Of a stretch of 10,000 nt of DNA, positions 1 through 5,822 are shown in pieces. The notes under the pieces are model-generated. The model did not search any database, was not told the DNA's origin, and saw only the letters and a program-made list of their open reading frames with translations. Position 1 is the stretch's first letter; each line of letters opens with the position of its first letter. This stretch comes from Nitrospira sp. (lineage in GTDB: Bacteria > Nitrospirota > Nitrospiria > Nitrospirales > Nitrospiraceae). Made by a program: the position numbers and the translations under genes. The stretch covers positions 1-10,000 of the forward strand of contig JAIWOH010000211.1 in NCBI GenBank assembly GCA_020216985.1, written 5' to 3'.

Positions 1-182
1 ACGGTACGTTGCTCGACAAGGGAAGGAAGACGCGGGACAAGCGCAGCTTGAATTCTGAGAGCACCCCGCCTGTAAAGGCGGGGGAATCTATATCGTTCGT
101 CGAGTCAGAAGCCTCCTCATCATCAAGGTGCTTGAGGCTTATGGAAGTTGGTACACGTGCCCCACAATGCGGGGAGAAATGA
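1..182 (+). CDS. Possible C-terminal tail of an IS200/IS605-type TnpB (5' truncated by window)
   Basis: A reading frame is open from the window edge (first complete codon at 3) to a TGA at 180-182, giving about 59 residues. The tail is polar, with runs such as KTRDKRSLNSES and SFVESEASSSS. No catalytic residue of TnpB (RuvC-like DED) and no zinc ribbon is visible, because those would lie upstream of the window. The case rests on two things: the low-complexity E/S/V-rich tail resembles the variable C-termini of TnpB/OrfB proteins, and the frame runs through a GC-rich hairpin (64-83) of the kind found at the right end of IS200/IS605 elements, where tnpB overlaps the element end and the guide RNA scaffold. 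It could equally be noncoding sequence open by chance. No transposase partner or left end is visible. Confidence 0.35.
   Translation, partial: GTLLDKGRKTRDKRSLNSESTPPVKAGESISFVESEASSSSRCLRLMEVGTRAPQCGEK
64..83 (+). repeat. Perfect 8-bp hairpin with GTAA loop, IS200/IS605-like right-end stem
   Basis: CCCCGCCT pairs with AGGCGGGG around a GTAA tetraloop of GNRA type, followed by GGAATC rather than a T-run. IS200/IS605 elements carry such imperfect or perfect palindromes near each end, recognised by TnpA and shared with the omega RNA scaffold. The missing T-run argues against a simple rho-independent terminator. The element boundary cannot be fixed, because the left end and the target site are outside the window. 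Confidence 0.5.
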
Positions 183-598
183 CTTTATGGGCGAAGTTGT
201 GTCCCACTTGATCAAGATAGCGAGCACATAGTCTCCGTTGAGTAATAGACTTCCCCGAGCCATTTCTTCATATAGCCTCCAACTGGCGGAGCCACCCTTT
301 TTCCTTATTTTCCGTATCCGATAGGCCAAGGCTCTCGTATCGGAGAAGATACGAGGCAAACGTGGCAGCGCGCCGCCATTGTCACGGTCGTGGTCGTTCC
401 TGTCCGTTGAGCACCCTTGTCATCCTTGCTTCCAAACCCGCTTATGAACAGGGCAAGTGACGAGGTGTCAATTTTTGGCGCTGGGTCACGGAATCTGAAA
501 CTGATGCGCAGAGGGCTCTGGCAAGCCCCGTTGGACGATCCATCACAAAGCCACGAGTTTTCAAGTGGTTCGAGCAAGAGCCTCATGGACAAGTGACA
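183..598. other. Gene-poor stretch upstream of the pilin gene
   Basis: About 415 bases without a convincing gene. The open frames on either strand are short, start at weak codons, lack a ribosome binding site and show no recognisable motif. A 50-codon + strand frame at 444-596 begins at ATG but has no Shine-Dalgarno sequence. The stretch contains one perfect inverted repeat at 334-355. No tRNA or CRISPR pattern was found by eye. It may be decayed mobile-element sequence next to the possible TnpB remnant, together with upstream control sequence for pilA. Confidence 0.5.
334..355. repeat. Perfect 8-bp inverted repeat, 6-nt spacer
   Basis: CTCGTATC, spacer GGAGAA, then GATACGAG. The arms are exact reverse complements. 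No T-run follows on either side, so it is not a standard intrinsic terminator. It lies about 245 bases upstream of the possible pilA sigma-54 element, within the distance at which enhancer-binding proteins act, so it could be an operator or simply a hairpin in decayed sequence. No protein can be assigned to it. Confidence 0.35.
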
Positions 599-614
599 CG
601 GCATTGAACCTGCT
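599..614 (+). promoter_or_regulatory. Possible sigma-54 (-24/-12) promoter of pilA
   Basis: The sequence CGGCATTGAACCTGCT places GG at 600-601 and GC at 612-613, exactly the 12-base offset of the sigma-54 consensus TGGCAC-N5-TTGC. It keeps GGCA of the -24 element and TGCT of the -12 element, with mismatches at the first T, the C after GGCA and the first T of TTGC. Transcription would start near 625, leaving a leader of about 70 nt. Pilin genes in Myxococcus, Geobacter and Pseudomonas are activated by PilS/PilR through sigma-54, which makes the position plausible. No PilR gene is in the window. Confidence 0.4.
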
Positions 615-657
615 AGGTGAACAAGCAGGCGGCACCATCGCGCCGCGGATGTTCAAC

Positions 658-675
658 AAGGCCGTGAGCGGCCTT
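658..675 (+). promoter_or_regulatory. Leader hairpin just upstream of the pilA ribosome binding site
   Basis: AAGGCCG pairs perfectly with CGGCCTT around a TGAG loop. The hairpin ends ten bases before the AGGAGG ribosome binding site and is followed by only three T residues, counting the stem. It may shield the 5' end of the pilin message from ribonucleases, or it may mark the end of an upstream transcript. A second short stem (609-614 with 624-629, CCTGCT/AGCAGG) lies nearby. Confidence 0.4.
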
Positions 676-685
676 TCACTTAACC

Positions 686-691
686 AGGAGG
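686..691 (+). promoter_or_regulatory. Strong Shine-Dalgarno AGGAGG for pilA
   Basis: An exact AGGAGG lies 4 bases before the ATG at 696 and 7 bases before a second in-frame ATG at 699. The spacing favours the second ATG, and the protein would then lose one Met. A perfect site fits a highly expressed structural subunit. Confidence 0.8.
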
Positions 692-695
692 CGGT

Positions 696-1325
696 ATGAT
701 GAGCAGGGTTTTCAAAAAACAAGAGGGGTTCACCCTCATTGAGTTGATGATCGTCGTGGCGATCATCGGGATCTTGGCGGCCATCGCCATTCCGAACTTC
801 TTGCAGTACCAGTTGAAGTCTCGGCAGTCGGAGGCCAAGACAAACTTGCAGGCCATCAAGACGTCCGAAGTGTCGTGGCAGGGGGAACGCGGATGCTACT
901 TGCCGGTTGCTGCTGCTCCAACCACTGTAACAGTAGCCTCCGGTACAAAAACGACCCCGCAACCGTGGAATGTAACTGGTTCAGCATGGTTAGCTATAAC
1001 CACGCCAGCAACGGGCTGGTGCATTGGCGCTGTAACGCAAGGGACGTTTGCAGATCTCGGTTTCCAAGCAAACGGAAGTGTCTACTACATGTATGGGGTC
1101 GACACCACTGCGCCAGCTACTCCTTATACTCAAGTGACATCTTGTACCGCAGTGCTAGCTTCACCTCCGGCTGGGGCATCAACTGCTCTAACCGATAGCA
1201 ATTTTATCGTTGGTGCGAGAAGCAATTTGGATGCATCCACTGCTGATGGACCAGCCGCAGGCGTTTCGCACTGGGGTGCAACAGCTGATCATGGGGCAAC
1301 CGATTGTACACCGGGAGTTTTCTAA
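696..1325 (+). CDS. pilA: Type IV major pilin PilA
   Basis: Type IVa pilin, the subunit polymerised into surface pili used for twitching, adhesion or DNA uptake. The 209 residues start with a class III leader of 11 residues, basic and ending in EG, cut by prepilin peptidase before Phe12. The mature protein begins FTLIELMIVVAIIGILAAIA, with the conserved Glu at mature position 5, then IPNFLQYQLKSRQSEAKTNL, the usual alpha-1 helix. The globular part carries LGFQANGSVYYMYGV, a pattern common in pilins of Deltaproteobacteria-like type, and four cysteines (67, 109, 150, 204) that could form two disulfides, one closing the C-terminal D-region. The globular domain looks less GC-rich than neighbouring genes, typical of diversifying pilins. 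ATG at 699 is a possible alternative start with better ribosome-binding-site spacing. A sigma-54-like promoter lies upstream and a strong hairpin downstream. Confidence 0.93.
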   Translation: MMSRVFKKQEGFTLIELMIVVAIIGILAAIAIPNFLQYQLKSRQSEAKTNLQAIKTSEVSWQGERGCYLPVAAAPTTVTVASGTKTTPQPWNVTGSAWLAITTPATGWCIGAVTQGTFADLGFQANGSVYYMYGVDTTAPATPYTQVTSCTAVLASPPAGASTALTDSNFIVGARSNLDASTADGPAAGVSHWGATADHGATDCTPGVF

Positions 1326-1355
1326 CATTGAATAGAGCAGCACTTGTGTAAAAGG

Positions 1356-1383
1356 TCCCGCCGGCTGGTGACAGCCGGCGGGA
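1356..1383 (+). terminator. Strong 12-bp hairpin between pilA and the accessory genes; possible partial terminator
   Basis: TCCCGCCGGCTG pairs perfectly with CAGCCGGCGGGA around a GTGA loop of GNRA type, about 30 bases after the pilA stop. The bases that follow (TTCGCCGTTTCG) are only weakly T-rich, so complete termination is doubtful. Such a hairpin can stabilise the 3' end of the pilin message and allow limited readthrough into the next genes, giving far more pilin than accessory protein. Confidence 0.65.
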
Positions 1384-1413
1384 TTCGCCGTTTCGTTGTA
1401 TCCAAGCCTCTTC

Positions 1414-2400
1414 ATGAAAACCGCATCTCATAGTTCCGACTCGGCGACTTTGATTCAAGGCCCCAATACGCAGGTTGGCTTTCTTTCGGTAGCAGGTGTT
1501 GTTTTCGCGCTTGTTGTTCTAGTTACAGGGCTCCAGCAGACTCTCGATCACCGCCAAGACCGAACGCTCGTCCAAATGGAAGAACTGGCTCACCTCCCTA
1601 AAGGCGACCATCTCAAGCCCGCGCTGCTCGGCTATCACCATCTGGGGGCCGATGTGTTGTGGCTTAAGCTGGTGCAGGTGATCGGCAAGCGCCAGAACAC
1701 GATGGACGAATATGAATGGATGGCCCATGCCCTGGACGTGATCACCACACTCGATCCGCAATATGCCTATGCTTATTACGCGGGCGGGGTGATCTTGGGT
1801 GATCTCGCCAACCGACCCGATCTGGCCAATCGACTCTTGGAACGAGGACATGCCGCGAATCCTACCGTCTGGAACATTCCGTTTTTGCTCGGCTACAACT
1901 ACTACTTTCTGCTCGCTGACCCGGACATGGGGGCCTACTACACGATGCGGGCGGCGTCGCTGCCCGGCAGACCGGCCTATTTGCCGGGACTGGCCACCCG
2001 CATGGCGGCGGAGGCGGGGAAACCGGAGACGGCGCTTGCGTTTCTTGAAGCGCGGCTCCGGGAAACGGACGATCCGGAAATGAAAAAATTCTTTGAGACC
2101 AGGATGAAAGAGGTCATCATCGAACGGGACATTCGGGTGCTGGAGCGCGCGGTGAGTCAGTATCGGACGACCCATGGCCAGGTGCCACCGTCACTGGCTG
2201 CGCTGGTTCAGGCTGGGCTGCTCGCGGCCCTGCCGACTGAGCCCTTTGGTGGGGAGTATCGTCTTGATCCATGGACCGGCACCGTGACCAGCTCGACGCA
2301 CCCGGAACGGCTTAAGACGTTTCATAAACGAAATCGGGCACCAGCGTATCTCTATCCCAAGATCAAGCAGCCGGCCTATGTGTTTCCACTGCGATGGTAG
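1414..2400 (+). CDS. Membrane-anchored TPR-like protein with pseudopilin-like C-terminal region (PilG-position gene)
   Basis: A 328-residue protein with a short polar N-terminus and one transmembrane segment at about residues 21-40 (VGFLSVAGVVFALVVLVTGL), so the bulk is probably periplasmic. Residues about 65-215 are helical and TPR-like, with conserved-looking stretches LLGYHHLGADVLWLKLVQ and LDPQYAYAYYAGGVIL. Residues about 237-289 (LERAVSQYRTTHGQVPPSLA, then LPTEPFGGEYRLDP) resemble the soluble part of GspG-like pseudopilins, where a Y-x-G-x-P-x-S-L-x-A-L pattern precedes a P-x-GG-x-Y loop. It sits between pilA and an ABC ATPase-permease pair, the place of pilG in Myxococcus; the identity as PilG is inferred from position, not proven. 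ATG 1414 was chosen. TTG 1396 would add six residues, and neither start has a clear ribosome binding site. The stop overlaps the next start. Confidence 0.8.
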   Translation: MKTASHSSDSATLIQGPNTQVGFLSVAGVVFALVVLVTGLQQTLDHRQDRTLVQMEELAHLPKGDHLKPALLGYHHLGADVLWLKLVQVIGKRQNTMDEYEWMAHALDVITTLDPQYAYAYYAGGVILGDLANRPDLANRLLERGHAANPTVWNIPFLLGYNYYFLLADPDMGAYYTMRAASLPGRPAYLPGLATRMAAEAGKPETALAFLEARLRETDDPEMKKFFETRMKEVIIERDIRVLERAVSQYRTTHGQVPPSLAALVQAGLLAALPTEPFGGEYRLDPWTGTVTSSTHPERLKTFHKRNRAPAYLYPKIKQPAYVFPLRW

Positions 2401-3383
2401 CGGCTATGAGCGGGGCGATGAAAGACAGTGCCGACGTCGTCATTCAGATTGAGAATCTCACCAAGGTGTTTCGCGTGGGCTTTTGGGGGCGCAAGGTGAC
2501 GGCGGTGGATCGAGTGTCGCTGGCCGTGCACCGGGGCGAGGTCTTTGGTTTTCTGGGCCCCAACGGGGCGGGAAAGACGACGACCCTCAAGATGTTGATG
2601 GGCTTGATCTATCCCACCAGCGGCCATGCGACGATCTTCGGGCACCCGATCGGCGCGCCGCAAGCCAAGGCCAAGCTGGGGTTTCTGCCGGAGTCGCCCT
2701 ATTTTTATGACTATCTCACCGGCGCGGAGTTCTTGCGGTTTTATGGGCATCTGTTCGGACTTCGTGGCGCGGTTCTGAGCAAGAGAATTGACGAACTGCT
2801 CGATACGGTGGGGATGAGCCATGCGCGGGATTTGCAGTTGCGTAAGTTTTCCAAGGGCATGTTGCAGCGGGTGGGTATCGCCCAAGCTTTGATCAACGAT
2901 CCGGAACTGGTGGTGCTGGATGAGCCGATGTCGGGGCTCGATCCGATCGGCCGGAAAGAAGTGCGCGACCTGATCCTGCGGCTGAAGGAAGCGGGCAAGA
3001 CGGTATTGTTTAGCTCGCACATTTTGCATGATGCCGAACTGCTCTGCGACCGGGTGGCCATGATCATGAAAGGCAGGCTGGTCGCCTGCGGGCCGGTCTC
3101 GGACCTGTTGAGCGGCGGCTCGACCCACGAGGTGGAATTGGTGATCGAGCGGTTGGTGCCGGAGGCGCTGGAGCGGATCAGGCCCTTTGCCAAAAAAGTG
3201 GTGGTTCAAGGTGAGCAGGTGATGGTGGTGCTGGCAAGTCAACAGGATGTGAACCATGCGATAGATGTGGTCCGCTCGGTGAAGGGCCATGTGGTGTCGC
3301 TCACGCCCCATCGAGCATCGCTCGAAGACTTGTTCATTCGCGAAGCCAAGACTGCGCGGCAGCCGGTGGAGGTGGCGGCCTGA
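2394..3383 (+). CDS. ABC transporter ATP-binding protein, PilH-like
   Basis: Cytoplasmic ATPase of an ABC-2 export-type transporter, 329 residues. The nucleotide-binding domain spans about residues 16-235: Walker A GPNGAGKTT (55-63), a Q-loop region LGFLPESPYFYDYLTG in which Glu100 stands at the usual Gln, signature FSKGM (152-156), Walker B LVVLDEP (172-178), D-loop SGLD and switch His209 in SSH. The remaining C-terminal part (about 245-315) is the accessory domain of this subfamily, ending in SLEDLFI. The start overlaps the stop of the TPR gene (ATGGTAG). In-frame ATGs at 2406 and 2418 are also possible, since no clear ribosome binding site decides. The TGA overlaps the permease ATG. By context it matches PilH of the Myxococcus pilGHI system, required for pilus assembly. 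The transported substrate is unknown. Confidence 0.92.
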   Translation: MVAAMSGAMKDSADVVIQIENLTKVFRVGFWGRKVTAVDRVSLAVHRGEVFGFLGPNGAGKTTTLKMLMGLIYPTSGHATIFGHPIGAPQAKAKLGFLPESPYFYDYLTGAEFLRFYGHLFGLRGAVLSKRIDELLDTVGMSHARDLQLRKFSKGMLQRVGIAQALINDPELVVLDEPMSGLDPIGRKEVRDLILRLKEAGKTVLFSSHILHDAELLCDRVAMIMKGRLVACGPVSDLLSGGSTHEVELVIERLVPEALERIRPFAKKVVVQGEQVMVVLASQQDVNHAIDVVRSVKGHVVSLTPHRASLEDLFIREAKTARQPVEVAA

Positions 3384-4144
3384 TGAAGATCCTGTCGATC
3401 GCGTTGAACACCTTCCGCGAAAATCTGCGGGACAAGCTGCTCTACAATCTGTTGATCTTCGCGCTGCTGATGATCGGCAGTTCGATCATTATCTCGAAAC
3501 TCACGCTGGGCGATTTCGACCGGTTGATGATCGACATCGGCCTGGCGAGTGTCAATTTCTTTGGTGTGTTGATCGCCATTTTTATCGGCATCGGGCTGGT
3601 GAGCAAAGAGATCGATAAGAAAACGATCTACACGATCGTGTCCAAACCGGTGGCCCGCTATGAGTTTCTGCTGGGCAAGTACCTGGGGCTGTTGATCACG
3701 TTGCTCGTCAATACCGCGATCATGACGGTGGGGTTGGTAGTTGTGTTGTGGGCGAGGAATGTGACGGTGGACGGTCTGTTGTTTGAAGCGGTGGGGATGA
3801 TCTTTGTCGAGTTCATGGTCATCACGGCGGTGGCACTGCTCTTTTCGACCTTCACCAGCACGACCCTGAGTGCGATCTTCACGCTGGCAGTTTATGTGAT
3901 CGGTCACCTGACGCCGGACCTCAAGACCTTTAGCGAAAAGATGGACGAGGTCGGGCGGGCGGTGATGAACGGGCTCTATTATGTGTTGCCCAATCTCGAA
4001 CGGTTTAATCTCAAGGGCCACGTCATTCACCATCTCCAGGTCACAAGTGCCGATCTGGCTCTCATCGTGCTCTACGGCCTTGCCTATGCCACGTTCCTGC
4101 TTGTGGTCGCCGGGCTGATCTTTGAACGACGCGACTTCCGCTGA
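3383..4144 (+). CDS. ABC-2 type permease, PilI-like
   Basis: Inner-membrane permease of 253 residues, partner of the preceding ATPase. Six hydrophobic segments are visible at about residues 18-38, 52-74, 99-123, 131-157, 161-176 and 222-246. The N-terminus (FRENLRDKLLYNLLIFALLM) and the loop EIDKKTIYTIVSKPVARYEF followed by LLGKYLGLL are typical of ABC-2 permeases that work with a single ATPase, as is the basic end FERRDFR. The gene begins inside the ATPase stop (TGATG), so translation is almost certainly coupled. By order it corresponds to PilI in Myxococcus, where the complex is needed for pilus assembly or pilin export. A general multidrug or polysaccharide export role cannot be ruled out. 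Confidence 0.9.
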   Translation: MKILSIALNTFRENLRDKLLYNLLIFALLMIGSSIIISKLTLGDFDRLMIDIGLASVNFFGVLIAIFIGIGLVSKEIDKKTIYTIVSKPVARYEFLLGKYLGLLITLLVNTAIMTVGLVVVLWARNVTVDGLLFEAVGMIFVEFMVITAVALLFSTFTSTTLSAIFTLAVYVIGHLTPDLKTFSEKMDEVGRAVMNGLYYVLPNLERFNLKGHVIHHLQVTSADLALIVLYGLAYATFLLVVAGLIFERRDFR

Positions 4145-4180
4145 CTGATTCAGTTTCACGAAGGCTCGATTGCTTCCTTC

Positions 4181-4210
4181 TCGACCACGGTGTTGAGCCG
4201 CGGTACTAAT
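4181..4210 (+). promoter_or_regulatory. Weak sigma-70-like promoter before the polysaccharide gene pair
   Basis: TCGACC (4181-4186, four of six matches to TTGACA) and ACTAAT (4205-4210, four of six matches to TATAAT) are 18 bases apart in the 112-base gap after the permease. Transcription from here would begin near 4217 and leave a leader of about 40 nt to the GTG at 4257. The match is poor, and readthrough from the pilus genes is an alternative. Confidence 0.2.
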
Positions 4211-4256
4211 GCCGAAGACCGCTCTCTTTTCCAAGGGAAACACGGAGATCGTTATC

Positions 4257-5822
4257 GTGTCCCAGAGCAGAGGATGGAGACTCATAGGCCTTGTGAGCTG
4301 TTGGCTTCTGGCCATTGTCGGTGCTGCACAAGGAGGAGAGGAGACCATTGTGCTCCGACCGCCATTGCCCGATCGGATTGATCGGATCGAAGTGGTCTGG
4401 TCCGGCGATGCAGAACCGACGGTGCTGATCAATCAATCGGAGCCACCCCTGCGACGCACTGAACGGTGGGGAGGATCGGAGGTGCAGCTGATTCCGGCAG
4501 CGGAACAACTACGGCCCTTTGGCTCGTGCTCGGTGAGTTGGACAGTGCGGGGAAAGGAGCTTGTGATTCAGTTTGCAGGGACGGCGAGGACGGCCTGCGG
4601 AGTCATCTGGTTTTTGAGTCAGCCGGAGCAAGCGGTCGATATCCTGTCGTTTCAGACCCTGAAGCTCGTTGGCAGCGCGTCAGGGACAATCGAGCTGGGT
4701 ATGGCTGACCGCGTTTGGTGGAACAAACAAGACCATATCGCATGGGGGACCGTGAAAGGGCCTTTTGAGGTCGATGTGTTGCTTCCCCGATTGATCGACC
4801 ATGTTGATCTCCGAGAACTTGTCGCCTTGACGGTGACCGCAGTTGAACTCCCTGCCGAACTCACCATTACAAAAGCATGGTTTGAGGCTGCTCCAATTGG
4901 ACGGCCAGGTCCCATGAAGCGGGGCCTGTGGGTCTGGGATCTTCAGAAAGTGCAGCAGCAAGCCGATCAAGTCGTGAAGACCTGCCGGTCGATCGGTTGC
5001 CGGCGGCTTTCAGTCCAGATGCCTCCGGCGGACAATCCCGCTCCTGTCTGGCAAGCCTACTGCTCGTTGATCCGCCGCTGGCGTGACGAGGGGATTGACG
5101 TCTTTGCGCTCGATGGGTGGCCGGAGGCGGCGGTGAATCCTGATCGGCTGCTGTCAGGTATCCGCCGCCTGGTAACGGAGTGTGGCGACAGTCTTCCTGC
5201 CGGATTGCAGGTGGACATCGAGCCCTATCTGCTTCCGGAAACTCGGCTGGGGCAGGATCGGTATCGTGACTATGTGGCGATGCTTACTGATATTCGCCGG
5301 GCGTTGCCATCACACCTCTCCTTCTCAGTAGTGGTGCCGTTTTGGTTTACCCATCTGTCGATTGAGGGACGCTCACTGGCCCTACATGTGTTCAAGGTCG
5401 CCGATGAAGTGGTGGTGATGAGTTACCGGGTCGATGCCACGGAACGCCAGGCCTTGCTCGATGACTGGATTCGCTATGGAGCTCTGCTCGGAAAACCGGT
5501 CTGGGGAGCGATCGAAACGAGACCCTTGTCGGATGAGCAGCATCTTGTGCTTCGGCGGGTAAGCCGTCCAGCAGACGCTACGGCCTTTCTTGATCGATCC
5601 CAAGGGGAGCTGGTGCTGACCGCCCCTCGCTCAGCAAATCCCCAGCTTTTTTATTTTGCCGAGACCGCTCGCTATCACGTGCAAGGACAGTGGCTCAGTT
5701 TTGCCGGCCGTTCAAAAGAGACGGTGAAGAAAGCAATCGAGGATTGGGCAGCGGAGTCTAACCGACCGGCTGTCACCGGTTTGATGGTCCATGACTGGGA
5801 GGGCTATGAACAATTACCGTGA
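4257..5822 (+). CDS. Secreted TIM-barrel, glycoside-hydrolase-like protein
   Basis: A 521-residue protein with no family I can name for certain. From GTG 4257 the N-terminus is a good signal peptide (SQSRGWR, then LIGLVSCWLLAIVGAAQGG), and CGGAGA lies about 9 bases before this codon; ATG 4209 would add 16 residues but has no ribosome binding site. Residues about 30-210 look like beta-rich, carbohydrate-binding-type modules. From residue 222 the pattern fits a TIM barrel of a glycoside hydrolase: RGLWVWD at strand 1, LQVDIEPY (317-324, with candidate acidic residues Asp320 and Glu322) at a middle strand, VVVMSYR (385-391), VWGAIET with Glu420, and a final GLMVHDWEGY strand. The catalytic residues are inferred only by position. 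It overlaps the deacetylase gene downstream, suggesting a shared periplasmic or extracellular polysaccharide substrate, as in PgaB and PelA, which combine hydrolase and deacetylase domains. Confidence 0.75.
   Translation: MSQSRGWRLIGLVSCWLLAIVGAAQGGEETIVLRPPLPDRIDRIEVVWSGDAEPTVLINQSEPPLRRTERWGGSEVQLIPAAEQLRPFGSCSVSWTVRGKELVIQFAGTARTACGVIWFLSQPEQAVDILSFQTLKLVGSASGTIELGMADRVWWNKQDHIAWGTVKGPFEVDVLLPRLIDHVDLRELVALTVTAVELPAELTITKAWFEAAPIGRPGPMKRGLWVWDLQKVQQQADQVVKTCRSIGCRRLSVQMPPADNPAPVWQAYCSLIRRWRDEGIDVFALDGWPEAAVNPDRLLSGIRRLVTECGDSLPAGLQVDIEPYLLPETRLGQDRYRDYVAMLTDIRRALPSHLSFSVVVPFWFTHLSIEGRSLALHVFKVADEVVVMSYRVDATERQALLDDWIRYGALLGKPVWGAIETRPLSDEQHLVLRRVSRPADATAFLDRSQGELVLTAPRSANPQLFYFAETARYHVQGQWLSFAGRSKETVKKAIEDWAAESNRPAVTGLMVHDWEGYEQLP
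5797..5803 (+). promoter_or_regulatory. Shine-Dalgarno GGGAGGG inside the preceding gene
   Basis: GGGAGGG lies just before the ATG at 5806 and within the last codons of the hydrolase-like gene. The upstream in-frame ATG at 5791 has no such site, so 5806 is preferred although the spacing is short. Confidence 0.55.

Noticed and set aside
123..359. - strand open frame of 78 codons in the gene-poor region
   Set aside because: Starts at TTG with no ribosome binding site, shows no known motif, and overlaps the possible tnpB tail.
503..560. TGGCAAG...GTTGG near 520 as a sigma-54 promoter, and GGTTCGAGC near 569 as a tRNA T-loop
   Set aside because: The -12 half is one base out of register with the -24 half, and the T-loop-like string has no complementary flanking stem or acceptor.
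444..596. + strand open frame of 50 codons upstream of pilA
   Set aside because: ATG start but no Shine-Dalgarno sequence and no recognisable protein features. It probably arises by chance.
561..962. - strand open frame of 133 codons across the pilA start
   Set aside because: Antisense to the conserved pilin N-terminus, with no sign of independent coding.
2376..3311. - strand open frame of 311 codons opposite the ABC ATPase
   Set aside because: Antisense to a gene with all ABC motifs. The His/Gln-rich composition is a shadow effect.
3239..4432. Long - strand open frame of 397 codons across the ABC genes
   Set aside because: Antisense to well-supported ATPase and permease genes. Its translation is His/Gln/Asp-rich and low in complexity, typical of the reverse frame of a high-GC gene.
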